DNA of 64,000 nucleotides from Erysipelotrichaceae bacterium OPF54 (GCA_022834735.1 BQKD01000001.1:659659-723658), one strand, 5' to 3'; positions 24,754 to 34,593 are shown, counted from the stretch's first letter. Notes: generated by a model from the sequence alone, not told the origin. Numbers and translations: made by a program.

Positions 24754-26582
24754 ATGATGGGGGTTCGTCTGCAGGAATTGTATTCATTGATGAGTCATGA
24801 TGAATATCGTCCGGCATCCTATTTTTCCGAACAGCTGAATGTCAGCTTGAAAACGGTAAGAAACGATATCAAGAAACTGGATTGCGAATTAAAGCACTGC
24901 GGGGCATCCGTAGACTCGAAAGCACATAACGGCTACCGCATACTGGTAGCCAATGAAGAAGAGTACAATGCGTGGCGGGAAAAAAAGAATCTGCAGCCGC
25001 GGCTGCAGGAGAACGGGAACAGGAACGCGCAGGTGCTCGGCGCACTGCTTCATGCCAGTTCCTATATCAAGATCGACGAGCTGTGCGATACGCTGTATTT
25101 GTCGCGTTCAAGTATAACGACATCGCTGAAACAGATCGACGAGCTCCTTGCCCAGTACAAGCTCAAGCTTGACCGCAAACCGGCATTCGGGATCCGGATC
25201 ATCGGCGATGAATTTGATATAAGGCGTCTGATGTGCTACTGCAAGATGAAGTATCACTTTTTTGAAGAACCGTTTCCTGCCGGGGAAAATTCGATATGGC
25301 TCGGTCAGACGATCGTTTCGCTTTTGAACAAATATGATCTTCATCTGACAGAAGTGGCGTTCAACAACTTTGTGAACTATGTTTATGTGGGCATGGACCG
25401 GATCCTTGACGGCCATATTGTCAGCCTGAAACTGAATGTGGAAAGCTTTAGCGCGATCGGGATCAAGGAATCCTCGTTCTGCACGGAGCTTGTGAGCCTG
25501 CTTGAACAAAAGTTCGGAGTCACCTATACGCGGGATGAAAAAAATTATATCCTTTTGTATCTGGGCGGCAAGCAGATGACAGGAAGCGGAGACTATTCGA
25601 TCGAAAGCGATGACAACTTTATCTTTAACCAGGAGATCGATCAGCTTTCCTATGACATGATCGAGCTGCTGCGTCAGGAATTCCAGATCTCGTTTTCAAA
25701 CAATTTTGAACTGAGGATGACTTTGAACCGGCATCTTGTCCCGCTTGATATCCGGATGCGGTACGGGCGTCCAGTGTATTAAAGGAACATTATCACAGCG
25801 ATCTTTCGGAAGACGAGATCGGGTATCTGGCACTGATCTTTGCGCTGCAGATCGACAAGGATTCCAATAATCCGATCCGTAAATCGAATGTTCTGATCGT
25901 CTCGAATGAAAATGTGTCGGTCATGAACCTGTTCAAGCAGAAATTTGAGCAGATCTTTTCTTCATCGATCAACAATTTATATATTTCGGATCCGATCGGC
26001 CTGCGCAATTTCGATTTTTCGCTCGTGGACTATGTCTTTTCCACTTTGCCGATCATGATCGAGATCCCGAAGCCGATCTTCGAGATCAATCCGTTCATGG
26101 AACGGGACAATATAAAAAGCATCGAGGAGGCGCTCTGGCAGGCACAGTCCAATGAGCTTCGCCGTTTTTATACTCCGGTCCGGTTCCTGACCCATTTAAG
26201 AGGCCGCGATAAGCAGTCGGTGCTCAAGGAAATGTGCGAGATTATCGAGATCCAGGAAGATGTATCAGATGATTTTTACGATCTGGTCATGGAAAGAGAG
26301 GAATATCCTCACATGATGTATAAAAACCAGATCGCGCTGCCGCACCCCAGCAGGCTCTGTTCCACGTATACATTCGCGTACATTGCGGTACTGGACGAGC
26401 CGATCGAATGGAACGATGAAATGGTGCGGGTCGTCCTGCTTTCGTCTCCGGGCTCCCAGGACAGCAAGAACCGGCAGAAGTTCTACGAGATCACAGCAAA
26501 ATTCGCGCTCGATCATGATGCGGTTGAGGCTCTGATCAACGATCCGCAGTTCCCTAAGTTCATCGAACTGCTCGGGATCTGA
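24754..26582 (+). pseudogene. PRD/PTS-domain transcriptional activator (MtlR/LicR type) with internal deletion
   Basis: The family controls PTS operons through HPr- and EII-dependent phosphorylation of PRD domains. N-terminal HTHs (residues 1-170), PRD1 and the start of PRD2 read to RMRYG, then the frame ends at TAA 25780. Reading resumes in another frame at ASSVLKEHYHSDLSEDEIGYLAL. It continues through a GatB-like EIIB domain and an EIIA-type-2 domain (IALPHP, phospho-His) to 26582. About 20-30 residues that normally join the halves are missing, so this is a deletion rather than a single-base slip. The EIIB-like phospho-Cys position reads VLIVSNEN (Ser, no Cys). It lies upstream of the EIIBCA operon it would be expected to control. 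Confidence 0.85.
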
Positions 26583-27022
26583 TCTTGCCACATTGAGATT
26601 TTCTTGAGGTTTGTTCCGCCTGCTGCGGATCAGACCTTCTTTTTTGAAGGCGTTTTGGCCGTTTGAATGTGGCAGTCCGGAAATTCTTTTGATCCGGCTG
26701 ATAACAAATGGATTTCTCAAAAGGGACATAAAGCGTTCGCAGGAAAATGTCTGAATAAAAATGTGGAAGAAAAGTGTATACTTTGTATAATTTATGTGAA
26801 AAAAAGGGAACAAATTTTAGAAATATGTGGATACTTAAAGGATAGTTGAGTATAATGATTTTAGAAGCGGTTACTTACCATATAAATGTGGTAAATATTT
26901 ATGTGGTAATTTGAAAACGAACGCATATAATGAAATATGTGTTGAGCTTCGAAAACGCTCACATTTATGGAGGTTGAGACCGTCGCTGCACGGTGCCAAT
27001 AAAAAAAGAAAGGAGTATTGCT
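26583..27022 (+). promoter_or_regulatory. Regulatory region of the PTS operon: ATGTGG boxes, cre site, -10
   Basis: A gene-free stretch of 440 bp. ATGTGG occurs at 26667, 26761, 26825, 26886 and 26901. The last two (ATGTGGTAA-type, 15 bp apart) sit where a -35 would be. TTGAAAACGAACGCA at 26911-26925 matches the CcpA cre consensus at every defined position. TATAAT follows at 26926-26931. This is an activator-dependent promoter with catabolite control, as far as sequence can say. A small ACCGT/ACGGT hairpin lies in the leader near 26980. Confidence 0.65.
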
Positions 27023-27331
27023 ATGTTAACTGTAAGATTATTCTGTGCTGCCGGAATGTCAACAAGCTTGCTGGTGAACAAAATGATCGAGGAAGCAAAC
27101 AAGGAAGGCAAGGAAGTAGATATCGTTGCTTATCCTGTAAACGAACTGGATCGTCGTCTTGACGGCGTGGACGTTGCTTTGCTCGGACCGCAGGTTGGTT
27201 ACATGAAGAAAAAAGCACAAAAGATCGCCGGTGACGCGGGAGTTCCTCTCGATGTGATCCCAATGGCCGATTATGGACGCTGCAACGGAAAAGCGGTTCT
27301 TGGGCTTGCTGAGAAACTGGCGAAAAAATAA
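27023..27331 (+). CDS. PTS lactose/cellobiose-type EIIB, copy 1
   Basis: A 102-aa cytosolic phosphocarrier. The P-loop CAAGMSTSLLV carries the phospho-Cys at residue 8. It accepts phosphate from EIIA and passes it to the sugar bound by EIIC. Start ATG 27023 with AAAGGAG. It is the first gene of the B-C-A operon. The protein is almost identical to the EIIB at 39043 (one Gly/Ala change and one extra C-terminal Lys), although the DNA differs at many third positions. Confidence 0.95.
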   Translation: MLTVRLFCAAGMSTSLLVNKMIEEANKEGKEVDIVAYPVNELDRRLDGVDVALLGPQVGYMKKKAQKIAGDAGVPLDVIPMADYGRCNGKAVLGLAEKLAKK

Positions 27332-27375
27332 GGTTTTAAAACAAAAAACAGAAAAGGAAAATAGGAGAGAAAAAG

Positions 27376-28665
27376 ATGAGTGAATTTATTAATGATAAAG
27401 TCATCCCTCCAGTGATGGGCTTTATCAACACGAAACCTATGCAGGCGTTGAAAGACGGTTTGCTGTATTCGATGCCTCTGATGATCGTAGGTTCTGTATT
27501 CTTGCTTTTGCAACAGTTCCCAATTTCTGCAGTTGGTGACTTCTTGACCAATGTTGGTTTGTACGACATCTTCACGACGACGTACGCGAACACGTTTAAC
27601 ATTATGTCTTTGATCGCTGCCATGGGTATCGCCTACACCTACGCGAAAAACGAAGGATTCGAAGGTATGCCGGCCGCGGTTATCTCGCTGTCTGTTTGGT
27701 TGATGTCCCAACCGCAGTCGGTCATGTTCAACGACGAGGCCGTTGGAAGCGTCATTGACCGTACTTGGCTTGCTGGTCAAGGTATGGTTGGTGCCCTGAT
27801 CTTTGGTGTTATCGTTGGTATTATCTACTGCTGGTTCCTGAAAAAGGACATCACGATCAAAATGCCTGCCGGCGTGCCACAAGGTGTTGCCAACGCGTTT
27901 ACGGCGTTGATCCCAGCCGCGGTTATTATCGTTGGATGGACGGCGATCGTTTACGTGGTTGAATTAGTCGCTGGTACGACGGTTATGGAGTTGGTTTACA
28001 GCGCGATCCAGGCTCCGCTGCAAGGCTTGACGGACAACCTGGGCGGTGTCATCGCTCACCAGTTCCTCGTTACGTTCCTGTGGTGGTTCGGTATCCATGG
28101 TGCGACGGTTGTCGGTGGTGTCATGGGTGGTATCCTGACAGCCAACGTTTCGGACAACCAGGCGATTCTCGACTCCGGTCGCGAACTGACAGTTGCCAAC
28201 GGTGGACATATCTTCACTTCGCAGCTGATCGACCAGTTCTGTACAGTTACTGGTTCCGGTCTGACTCTGGGACTTGTAGTCTACATGGTATTCTTCGCTA
28301 AGTCGGAACAGCTGAAATCGATCGGTAAGCTCGGTATTGGTCCAGGCTGCTTCAACATTAACGAACCGATCCTGTTCGGTACGCCGATCGTATTGAACCC
28401 GATGCTTGCGATTCCGTTCATTTTGACTCCGGTACTTTCCGGTGCATTGACTTACCTGTTGATCGACTGGGGAATTCTCCCTATGTTTACTGGTGTCGTT
28501 GTTCCTTGGACAACTCCTCCAATTATCTCCGGTCTATTGGTAAACGGATGGAAGACCATGGTATGGCAGATCATCGTAATCGTTGGTTCGTTCTTCACTT
28601 ACTTCCCATTCATTAAGATGTACGACAACCAGATGTACAGAGAAGAGCAGGAAGCCGAACAATAA
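27376..28665 (+). CDS. PTS lactose/cellobiose-type EIIC permease
   Basis: A 429-aa integral membrane sugar permease with about ten hydrophobic segments. The conserved FGIHGATVVGGVMGG stretch and the sugar-binding region GCFNINEPILFGTPIVLNP (His/Glu-containing NEP loop) are clear. Substrate within the beta-glucoside/chitobiose/lactose group cannot be told. The start follows TAGGAGAG. Codon choice is notably uniform, with GGT, GTT, TTG and CAG/CAA patterns suggesting high expression. It lies 44 bp after EIIB and 26 bp before EIIA. Confidence 0.95.
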   Translation: MSEFINDKVIPPVMGFINTKPMQALKDGLLYSMPLMIVGSVFLLLQQFPISAVGDFLTNVGLYDIFTTTYANTFNIMSLIAAMGIAYTYAKNEGFEGMPAAVISLSVWLMSQPQSVMFNDEAVGSVIDRTWLAGQGMVGALIFGVIVGIIYCWFLKKDITIKMPAGVPQGVANAFTALIPAAVIIVGWTAIVYVVELVAGTTVMELVYSAIQAPLQGLTDNLGGVIAHQFLVTFLWWFGIHGATVVGGVMGGILTANVSDNQAILDSGRELTVANGGHIFTSQLIDQFCTVTGSGLTLGLVVYMVFFAKSEQLKSIGKLGIGPGCFNINEPILFGTPIVLNPMLAIPFILTPVLSGALTYLLIDWGILPMFTGVVVPWTTPPIISGLLVNGWKTMVWQIIVIVGSFFTYFPFIKMYDNQMYREEQEAEQ

Positions 28666-28691
28666 AAAATTAAAAGAAAGGAAAACACTTC

Positions 28692-29021
28692 ATGGAAGGT
28701 TTAGAATTGATTTGTTTCCAAATTATTTCAGCATCCGGCGGAGCGAAATCCGCATATATGGCTGCTTTGGAGGCTGCTAAAGAAGGCAACTACGAAGAAG
28801 CTGAGAACATGATCAAAGAAGGAGACGAAATGCTCAATCAGGGTCATGCTCCACATGCTACATTAGTACAGCAGGAGGCTGCAGGACACTCTCCGGAAGT
28901 ATCATTGATCCTTATTCATGCTGAAGACCAGATGATGGGCGCAGAAACGTTCAAAGCAATGGTTGAACAGCTGATCGATGTATATAAGGAACTTGATGCT
29001 TTGAAAGCAAAAGTTGCTTAA
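28692..29021 (+). CDS. PTS lactose/cellobiose-type EIIA
   Basis: A 109-aa trimeric helical phosphocarrier. The phospho-His is in ILIHAEDQMM, the invariant family motif (HAxDxLM-like). A metal-site Asp is in the same stretch. Start ATG 28692 has GAAAGGAAA upstream. It is the last gene of the operon and is followed by a terminator. The second EIIB at 39043 has no EIIA or EIIC of its own, so these may serve both. Confidence 0.94.
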   Translation: MEGLELICFQIISASGGAKSAYMAALEAAKEGNYEEAENMIKEGDEMLNQGHAPHATLVQQEAAGHSPEVSLILIHAEDQMMGAETFKAMVEQLIDVYKELDALKAKVA

Positions 29022-29033
29022 TGTATTAAATTA

Positions 29034-29066
29034 AAGAGATCCGAATTTCGGGTCTCTTCTTTTTTG
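29034..29066 (+). terminator. Terminator of the PTS operon
   Basis: AAGAGATCCGA pairs with TTCGGGTCTCTT, followed by TTCTTTTTT. Confidence 0.88.
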
Positions 29067-29173
29067 TTTTTAGATTGAATAAATAATATTATTTTGATAA
29101 AATATTAATAATAAAAGGAGAAAATATATGCTGCAATGTCATTAAGTTAGGCGATTTTCGCCTCAGGAAGACT
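29067..29173 (+). other. Short leader-like unit with a 5-codon ORF before IS66
   Basis: AAAGGAG is followed by ATG CTG CAA TGT CAT TAA (29128-29145), encoding MLQCH. A small AGGCGA/TCGCCT hairpin follows. IS66 then interrupts a terminator whose other half resumes at 34857. This may be a leader peptide whose target gene has been lost, or a gene remnant. Confidence 0.35.
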
Positions 29174-29257
29174 GTAAGCGGGAAAAAGAACCGCGTATAG
29201 TTAAAGGCCCCTGTCTGTGAGATACTTCTCGCAAATAGGGGCCCTTTTTCTTTCGGG

Positions 29258-30868
29258 TTATACGCATTGTTCTTTGACTTCTGCATTCCACGGCATCATC
29301 TGATCAAGGATCTCGTCACTCAGCTGCCCGATCTTTCCCCTCAGTTTTTCCAACACGTACAGTATGTATTTGTACGGTACCAGTCCGTTGGCTTTCGCAC
29401 TTTCTACGACCGAATACAGTACGCCGCAGCTTCGGGCTCCTCTCGGACTTCCCGAGAACAGCCAGTTGCGCCGTCCGATCGCGAAGCTTCGGATCGTTCT
29501 TTCCGATAACGAATTGGTCATCGGTACATTGCCGTCTTTTAGATAAATCTTCAGTCCTTCTTCGTTATCTACCAGATAATTCAGGGCCTGTTTTTCCTTT
29601 TGGGTTGTCCAGCCTTCTGTGGCCAGGGCTGTTTTTGCGCACACGAAAACCTGCTCCACGAGCCCTCCTTCGCGCAGCATCCTTTCTTCTTTTCGTTCTT
29701 TTGGCTTCAGTTTCTGAAGCTTCGCTTCGATACGGAAAATCTTCATGATCTGTGTAAGTATCTTCACTGACACGGATCCTGCTGCTTCCTTCAGGCCTTC
29801 CAGAGCATCTACAAAGTACCTTCTGGCATGAGCCCAGCACAGTGCTCTTTCGTCATGATCGACCTGATTGTATCCGGCATAGTCGTCTGTGATCAATATC
29901 CCTGCGAATCCTTCCAGATAATCGGCGGCATACTTTCCGCCTCTTCCGGGCTGATAGTCGAACAGCCGCATCGGATGTTCGCTTTCCTGTATCGAACTGT
30001 ACACCCACATATACGACTTGTTCGTATTCCTGCGCCCCTCTTCCTTCATGACCTGGATGGTCGTTTCGTCGCAGTGTATATACTCCTCTTTCAGCAGGTG
30101 ACTTTTCATCCGTTCGATCAGCGGTTCGAAATAACTCTCCGATCCCAGCATCACCCAGTTGGACATCGTTCTTCGGCTCACAGGAAGCTTCCAGCTCTTC
30201 CATTCCTTTTCCTGCCGGTAATAGGTCACGCCTTTGACAAACCGTTCGTTGGCCACATAGGCCAGGGCCTGCGCGCTCGCAAAAGAACCGGGGATCAAAG
30301 CGGCCGGCGCGTCTGTCTTATAAAGAACGCCTTCCCCGTCATTCATGCAGGCAGGGCAGGCGTAGGTTTCTGTATAAATGTCTTCGATGATGATCTGCGC
30401 AGGGAGGACCTTTACGATCGTGTGCGCTTTCTCTTCGCCCACCTTGATCATTTCTTCTCCGCAATATGGACATTTCTTTTCTTCTTCGGTCGCTTCGATC
30501 ACCACTTTTTCATGCGGAAGGGAGTCCAGGTCGTCCGTACGGTTCGGACAGCGGCGGCGCTCATGCGCCTTGACTGTCCCTGTACGTTCTTCCTGTTTCG
30601 GTTCCGGATAATCCATAGTGAACAGAGGTTCCATATTGGCCATCATCTCAAGCGCGGCTGCCTTTTCGCTCTTCCGGCCGAAAAGCATCTTCTGAAGCTT
30701 GCGGATGATCTCGTCCTTCTGTTCGATCTTATCGTACAGCTTTTCGATCAGTTCCGATTGTTTCTCGATCTGCTCGGACTGTTTTTTCAGCTGCTCGTTC
30801 ATGATTTCCAGAATCTTTTGAATTTCTATGCTGGATCCGTTGTCCTGTGCGAAGTAACCATCTTTCAT
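29258..30868 (-). CDS. tnpC: IS66 transposase TnpC
   Basis: The 536-aa DDE transposase of IS66. An N-terminal coiled coil (about 10-70) is followed by a zinc-binding region with CPYCGEEM. The catalytic core has HCDETTIQV (first Asp), ITDDYAGYNQV (second Asp), the IS66-specific CWAHARRYF insert, and NSLSERTIRSFAIGRRNWLF with the catalytic Glu. All key residues are intact. The nested transposon lies 13 bp upstream of its ATG, cutting it off from tnpA-tnpB and any shared promoter, so expression is doubtful. Confidence 0.95.
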   Translation of the reverse strand: MKDGYFAQDNGSSIEIQKILEIMNEQLKKQSEQIEKQSELIEKLYDKIEQKDEIIRKLQKMLFGRKSEKAAALEMMANMEPLFTMDYPEPKQEERTGTVKAHERRRCPNRTDDLDSLPHEKVVIEATEEEKKCPYCGEEMIKVGEEKAHTIVKVLPAQIIIEDIYTETYACPACMNDGEGVLYKTDAPAALIPGSFASAQALAYVANERFVKGVTYYRQEKEWKSWKLPVSRRTMSNWVMLGSESYFEPLIERMKSHLLKEEYIHCDETTIQVMKEEGRRNTNKSYMWVYSSIQESEHPMRLFDYQPGRGGKYAADYLEGFAGILITDDYAGYNQVDHDERALCWAHARRYFVDALEGLKEAAGSVSVKILTQIMKIFRIEAKLQKLKPKERKEERMLREGGLVEQVFVCAKTALATEGWTTQKEKQALNYLVDNEEGLKIYLKDGNVPMTNSLSERTIRSFAIGRRNWLFSGSPRGARSCGVLYSVVESAKANGLVPYKYILYVLEKLRGKIGQLSDEILDQMMPWNAEVKEQCV

Positions 30869-31093
30869 GACCCGACTATAATGTAGAGCGTCGTCCTGCT
30901 ATCCTCGCTTATTTATAAAGACAAGCAGAATAAATTCATCATCGATCATTTCACGATGAATTTATTCTGCTTTTTTTCGTCACATTATTTTCATTTTATG
31001 AGATGATTGACATGGAAAGGTGTTAGGCGCAAAAAAAGAGAGAGCCCTAATTGTTTTGCGAACAAACTCTCTCCCGTCCTAACGAACAATTTT

Positions 31094-31633
31094 ATGATAA
31101 TCAATTTTTCGGCTTTCGACAACCCTTTTTCGCATGATTTATCCTGCCCGTCCTGCGGGGCGCGCGGCCAGATGCTCGATTACTCATCCTACTCCCGTTT
31201 CTGCCTCTCTCCTTCCAATCCGACAAAACGCTTACGGGTTCGTGTCGTTTTTTGTCCTTCCTGCGGCTCCTATCATACCATACTCCCTTATGATGCCCGT
31301 CCGTTTTCTTCGTTTTCCTATCCTTTTATTTTTGAAGTGCTCTTTCAGTACTGCTGCGGACCTTGTGCCGGCAACAAGTCGAGAACGGCTGCGCTTTTTG
31401 ATATTTCCAGAACGACCCTGCGCCGATGGATCGACCGCTATTCCTCTCTGCTTTTCCTCTCCTGTATCATGATCCGCGATCTTGACCGTAGCCCGTATGA
31501 TCTTCTTGCTCATATCCGTTCTTCTATGCATGCCTTTCTGAAGAGTTTTCTTCGTTTTCATGAATGCGCCTATTTTTCGCCTCACACTATTTTATCTGCA
31601 CCCTTTGTCTATGGTCTTTTTTCTCCTTCCTGA
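31094..31633 (+). CDS. Transposon zinc-finger/HTH protein, copy 2
   Basis: Identical in sequence to the protein at 3250, with the same Cys pairs and HTH-like stretch. The same uncertainty about the start applies (open frame from TTG 31007). Its left-end terminator hairpin is at 30924-30977. Read-through from the IS66 side is therefore unlikely to drive it. Confidence 0.7.
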   Translation: MIINFSAFDNPFSHDLSCPSCGARGQMLDYSSYSRFCLSPSNPTKRLRVRVVFCPSCGSYHTILPYDARPFSSFSYPFIFEVLFQYCCGPCAGNKSRTAALFDISRTTLRRWIDRYSSLLFLSCIMIRDLDRSPYDLLAHIRSSMHAFLKSFLRFHECAYFSPHTILSAPFVYGLFSPS

Positions 31634-31698
31634 ATCATTTGTCCGTCGCTTTCCTCTTTTTAGCCCGGTACAGTAATCTCAAAGGAGGATTCTGCTTT

Positions 31699-32934
31699 AT
31701 GGATCAAACCGACAAGGAAAAAATCGCTTTATGGAAATTCGGGATCATCGCTCCTGTCATTTCCGGCACTCATCCTTTTTCGACAAACCGTCAGTTTTAC
31801 CGTCATCTTGCCGAAAAAGAATTCGAAAACCCGGTCTCCGGTGTCAAAAAATCATTTTCATGGCAGACTTTCGCTCACTGGGCCTATGAATACCGTTCCG
31901 GCGGATTCGATGGACTGATTTCCCGTCCCAGGAGCGACAAGGGGACTTCCCGAACTCTGAGTCCCGAGGCGCAGGAACGCATCATCGCTCTGCGCCGGCA
32001 GTATCCGCGCATCATCAATACGGTCCTGCGTGCGCGGCTCATCGAAGAAGGGTTTATCCCGGCCCGCGTTTCCCAGTCCACGATCGATCGTTTCGTGCGT
32101 TCTCTGCCTCAGAGCCGTCTCGAACCGATCCATCAGGGAAAAGAGCGCAGAGCGTTCGAGAAAGAATTTGCCAACCAGGTCTGGCAGGCCGATACATCCT
32201 ATCTATACAGGCTGGCCGGACACAGGCTATATCTGGTTTCTATCCTGGATGACGCATCCCGGATGATCGTGGGCTGGGGAATCTTTGAAGCCGATACGGC
32301 CGTCAACTTTCAGAAGATCCTGAAGAACGCGGTCATGACTTACGGGATCCCGTCTGTACTGTATGTAGACAATGGTTCGCCTTATGACAACCACCAGCTG
32401 AATATGATCTGTGCAAGACTGGGGGTCGCCCTGGTGCATGCGCCGGTGCGGGACGGAAGCGCGAAAGGAAAACAGGAGCGCGCATTCCGAACGTTCAAGG
32501 ACCACTGGCTGCGCTGTTCGGACTGGAATGCCTATCAGACGATCGAAGAGGTCCGGGAATCTTTCGGGGACTATCTTCAGAAATACATCAACTGCCAACA
32601 CGCTTCGCTGAAAGATATGACGCCGCGCCAGCGCTATCTGAAGGATGCACAGCGGTTCCGCTTCCTTCCTGACGAAGCGGTGGAACAGTATTTCCTGCAT
32701 ACGTACGAAAGAAAGGTGAGGACCGATTCGACACTCGTGATCGACGGGATCAGCTACGAGGTGCCGGCCGAATACATGCGCGAGACAGTAAAGGTGAAGA
32801 TGGATCCCGAAGACAGGAGAAAGGCCTGGCTGCTAGGGATGGACGGAAAGCTGATCCCGATCCGGACGGTCGACAAGGTGGAGAACAGCCGGATCAGAAG
32901 AAGGCAGCACATGCGCTTCAGAGAGGAGGAGTAA
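31699..32934 (+). CDS. DD(35)E transposase, copy 2
   Basis: 411 aa, identical in protein sequence to copy 1 with D165, D224 and E260 intact. A CTG-to-CTA silent change at Leu in HRLYLV (base 32229) marks this copy. It is therefore presumably active, and an equally good candidate source for the others. Confidence 0.93.
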   Translation: MDQTDKEKIALWKFGIIAPVISGTHPFSTNRQFYRHLAEKEFENPVSGVKKSFSWQTFAHWAYEYRSGGFDGLISRPRSDKGTSRTLSPEAQERIIALRRQYPRIINTVLRARLIEEGFIPARVSQSTIDRFVRSLPQSRLEPIHQGKERRAFEKEFANQVWQADTSYLYRLAGHRLYLVSILDDASRMIVGWGIFEADTAVNFQKILKNAVMTYGIPSVLYVDNGSPYDNHQLNMICARLGVALVHAPVRDGSAKGKQERAFRTFKDHWLRCSDWNAYQTIEEVRESFGDYLQKYINCQHASLKDMTPRQRYLKDAQRFRFLPDEAVEQYFLHTYERKVRTDSTLVIDGISYEVPAEYMRETVKVKMDPEDRRKAWLLGMDGKLIPIRTVDKVENSRIRRRQHMRFREEE

Positions 32935-32935
32935 T

Positions 32936-33742
32936 ATGGAAGCCAAAGTATTTTACGGACTGAAGCAGATGCCGTTCGAGAAAGAAACGAAATATCACAA
33001 ATTATACCGGAGCGAAGATACGGCGAACCTGAAAGGACGGCTGGACTACCTGAAAAAAGCGAAAGGGATCGGATTGTTCACAGGAAGTCCGGGAACAGGA
33101 AAAACATCGGCCATCCGCGAATTTGCCGGCAGTCTGAACCCGTCGCTGTACAAAGTGGTCTACATCCAGATGTCTACGGTATCGGTCATCGACTTTTACC
33201 GGCAGCTGGCCTGCGGGCTGGGGCTGGAGCCCAAATTCAGAAAGAGCGACCTGTTCCGGCAGGTACAGGAAGCCATCGAATACATGGCAAAAGAAAAGAA
33301 GTGCACGCCGGTCATCGTGATCGACGAAGCGCAGTATCTGAGCACGAGCGTCTTCAACGATCTGACCATGCTCCTCAATTTCGAGATGGACTCGAAGAAC
33401 TACTGTATCCTGATCCTGAGCGGGCAGACGAGCCTGAACACGATCCTGAAAAAGCAGGTGCATGACGCCCTGCGCCAGAGGATCGTGATCAATTATTTCA
33501 TGGAAGGTCTGAAAGGAGAAGAGGCACAGGAATATGTGGATTTCTGCATGAAAGAATGCGGAAGCAGAGAAAAGGTGTTCGAAGAAGACGCGGTGCGTGC
33601 CGCATATAATATCGCAGGCGGATCAATCCGGAAACTGAACAATCTGTTGTCGAAATGCCTGATCGAAGGAGCGAACGAAGAAAAGCGGATCATCGACGCA
33701 GAGATCGTGATGAAAGCACATAACGAAGTAGAACTGGGGTGA
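32936..33742 (+). CDS. AAA ATPase, ExeA/TniB-like, copy 2
   Basis: Identical to the 268-aa ATPase at 5092, Walker A and B complete, coupled to the transposase by a 1-bp gap. Confidence 0.92.
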   Translation: MEAKVFYGLKQMPFEKETKYHKLYRSEDTANLKGRLDYLKKAKGIGLFTGSPGTGKTSAIREFAGSLNPSLYKVVYIQMSTVSVIDFYRQLACGLGLEPKFRKSDLFRQVQEAIEYMAKEKKCTPVIVIDEAQYLSTSVFNDLTMLLNFEMDSKNYCILILSGQTSLNTILKKQVHDALRQRIVINYFMEGLKGEEAQEYVDFCMKECGSREKVFEEDAVRAAYNIAGGSIRKLNNLLSKCLIEGANEEKRIIDAEIVMKAHNEVELG

Positions 33743-33748
33743 GAACAT

Positions 33749-34036
33749 ATGAAAGAAGATGAACGGATGTTGATCAACTGGCCGACGACGAGAAAAGTGA
33801 TGATCGAACAGCTGAAAAGAGCGATGAAGATGTACGGAGCCTATAAACTGAGCAATGAAGAGCTGATGTATTTTGTAGAAAACTATATGAATAATTTTGG
33901 CCATTTATTCTTCAAGAATGATTTCGAGATCCATCCGTCGATCAGAAAAGCGCTGGGAAAGAGGAACAGCTGGATCCTGGCATGTATAGTGGAAAGAGTA
34001 TACCAGAAAGAATTCGAGAACATAGGAAATTATTGA
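33749..34036 (+). CDS. Small 95-aa transposon protein, copy 2
   Basis: Identical to the protein at 5905. It is followed by the element's operon terminator (34039-34069) and the repeat-bearing right end. Confidence 0.75.
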   Translation: MKEDERMLINWPTTRKVMIEQLKRAMKMYGAYKLSNEELMYFVENYMNNFGHLFFKNDFEIHPSIRKALGKRNSWILACIVERVYQKEFENIGNY

Positions 34037-34230
34037 TTAAAAGCCGTTTTTGACAAGACGGCTTTTTTTGAACAGAAAGAAATAAAATAAAATGCTTCTG
34101 AAGCCAAAATAAAGCGAGGCCGGACAAAATAAAGTGCGTTTCTCTTCCAGATGTGTATAAAAATATTTGACGTTTCCGACTAACAGAATTTGACGCGCTA
34201 CACTATAACACACTTGGAAAGGCTTTTCCA

Positions 34231-34593
34231 TCACACAATATATGCACGTTTTCGTGCTGGACGAATCGCATTTTTCTGTACAATGCTCAGTCCGTCAAGC
34301 AGCCATCTGAGCTCCTGTTCGCTCAGCGCAATGACTTCTTCCTCCGTTCTGGGCCATTGAAATTTTCCGTTCTCTAGACGCTTGGTGATGAGCATGAACC
34401 CATCCTCTTCCCAAAGCAGTCCTTTGATGGTGGAAGTCTTTCTGCCGCAGAACAGGAAGAGGATATTCTGACGCGGGTCCAGCTTCATGGAAGATTGAAC
34501 CAGCAGGCACAGGCCGTCAATGCCTTTGCGCAGATCCGTGTAGCCGGGACGGATGTACACATGATCGATGCGGTTAAAATCAAGAGATCTCAT
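34231..34593 (-). CDS. tnpB: IS66 accessory protein TnpB (Orf2)
   Basis: A 120-aa protein of the IS66 Orf2 family. The typical features are YIRPGYTDLRKGIDGL near the N-terminus, ILFLFCGRKTSTIKGLLWEEDGF in the middle and a Trp-rich WPRTEEE region. It is required with TnpA and TnpC for IS66 movement, although its biochemical role is unsettled. Its ATG overlaps the tnpA stop (ATGA). Its stop is followed by the duplicated CTATAA and the right end of the nested transposon. Confidence 0.95.
   Translation of the reverse strand: MRSLDFNRIDHVYIRPGYTDLRKGIDGLCLLVQSSMKLDPRQNILFLFCGRKTSTIKGLLWEEDGFMLITKRLENGKFQWPRTEEEVIALSEQELRWLLDGLSIVQKNAIRPARKRAYIV

Larger units (their letters stand above)
30882..34202 (+). 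mobile_element. Four-gene transposon, copy 2 (inside IS66)
   Basis: 3321 bp, same ends as copy 1, flanked by the 6-bp repeat CTATAA (30876-30881 and 34203-34208). It sits between tnpB and tnpC of IS66, so it arrived after IS66. The only difference from copies 1 and 3 that I found is a silent G-to-A at 32229 in the transposase gene. Confidence 0.95.

Noticed and set aside
24633-26910. Repeated ATGTGG motifs considered as a CRISPR or iteron array
   Set aside because: Spacing is irregular, units are short and they lie only at the two promoters. They fit regulator sites, not a CRISPR array or an origin.
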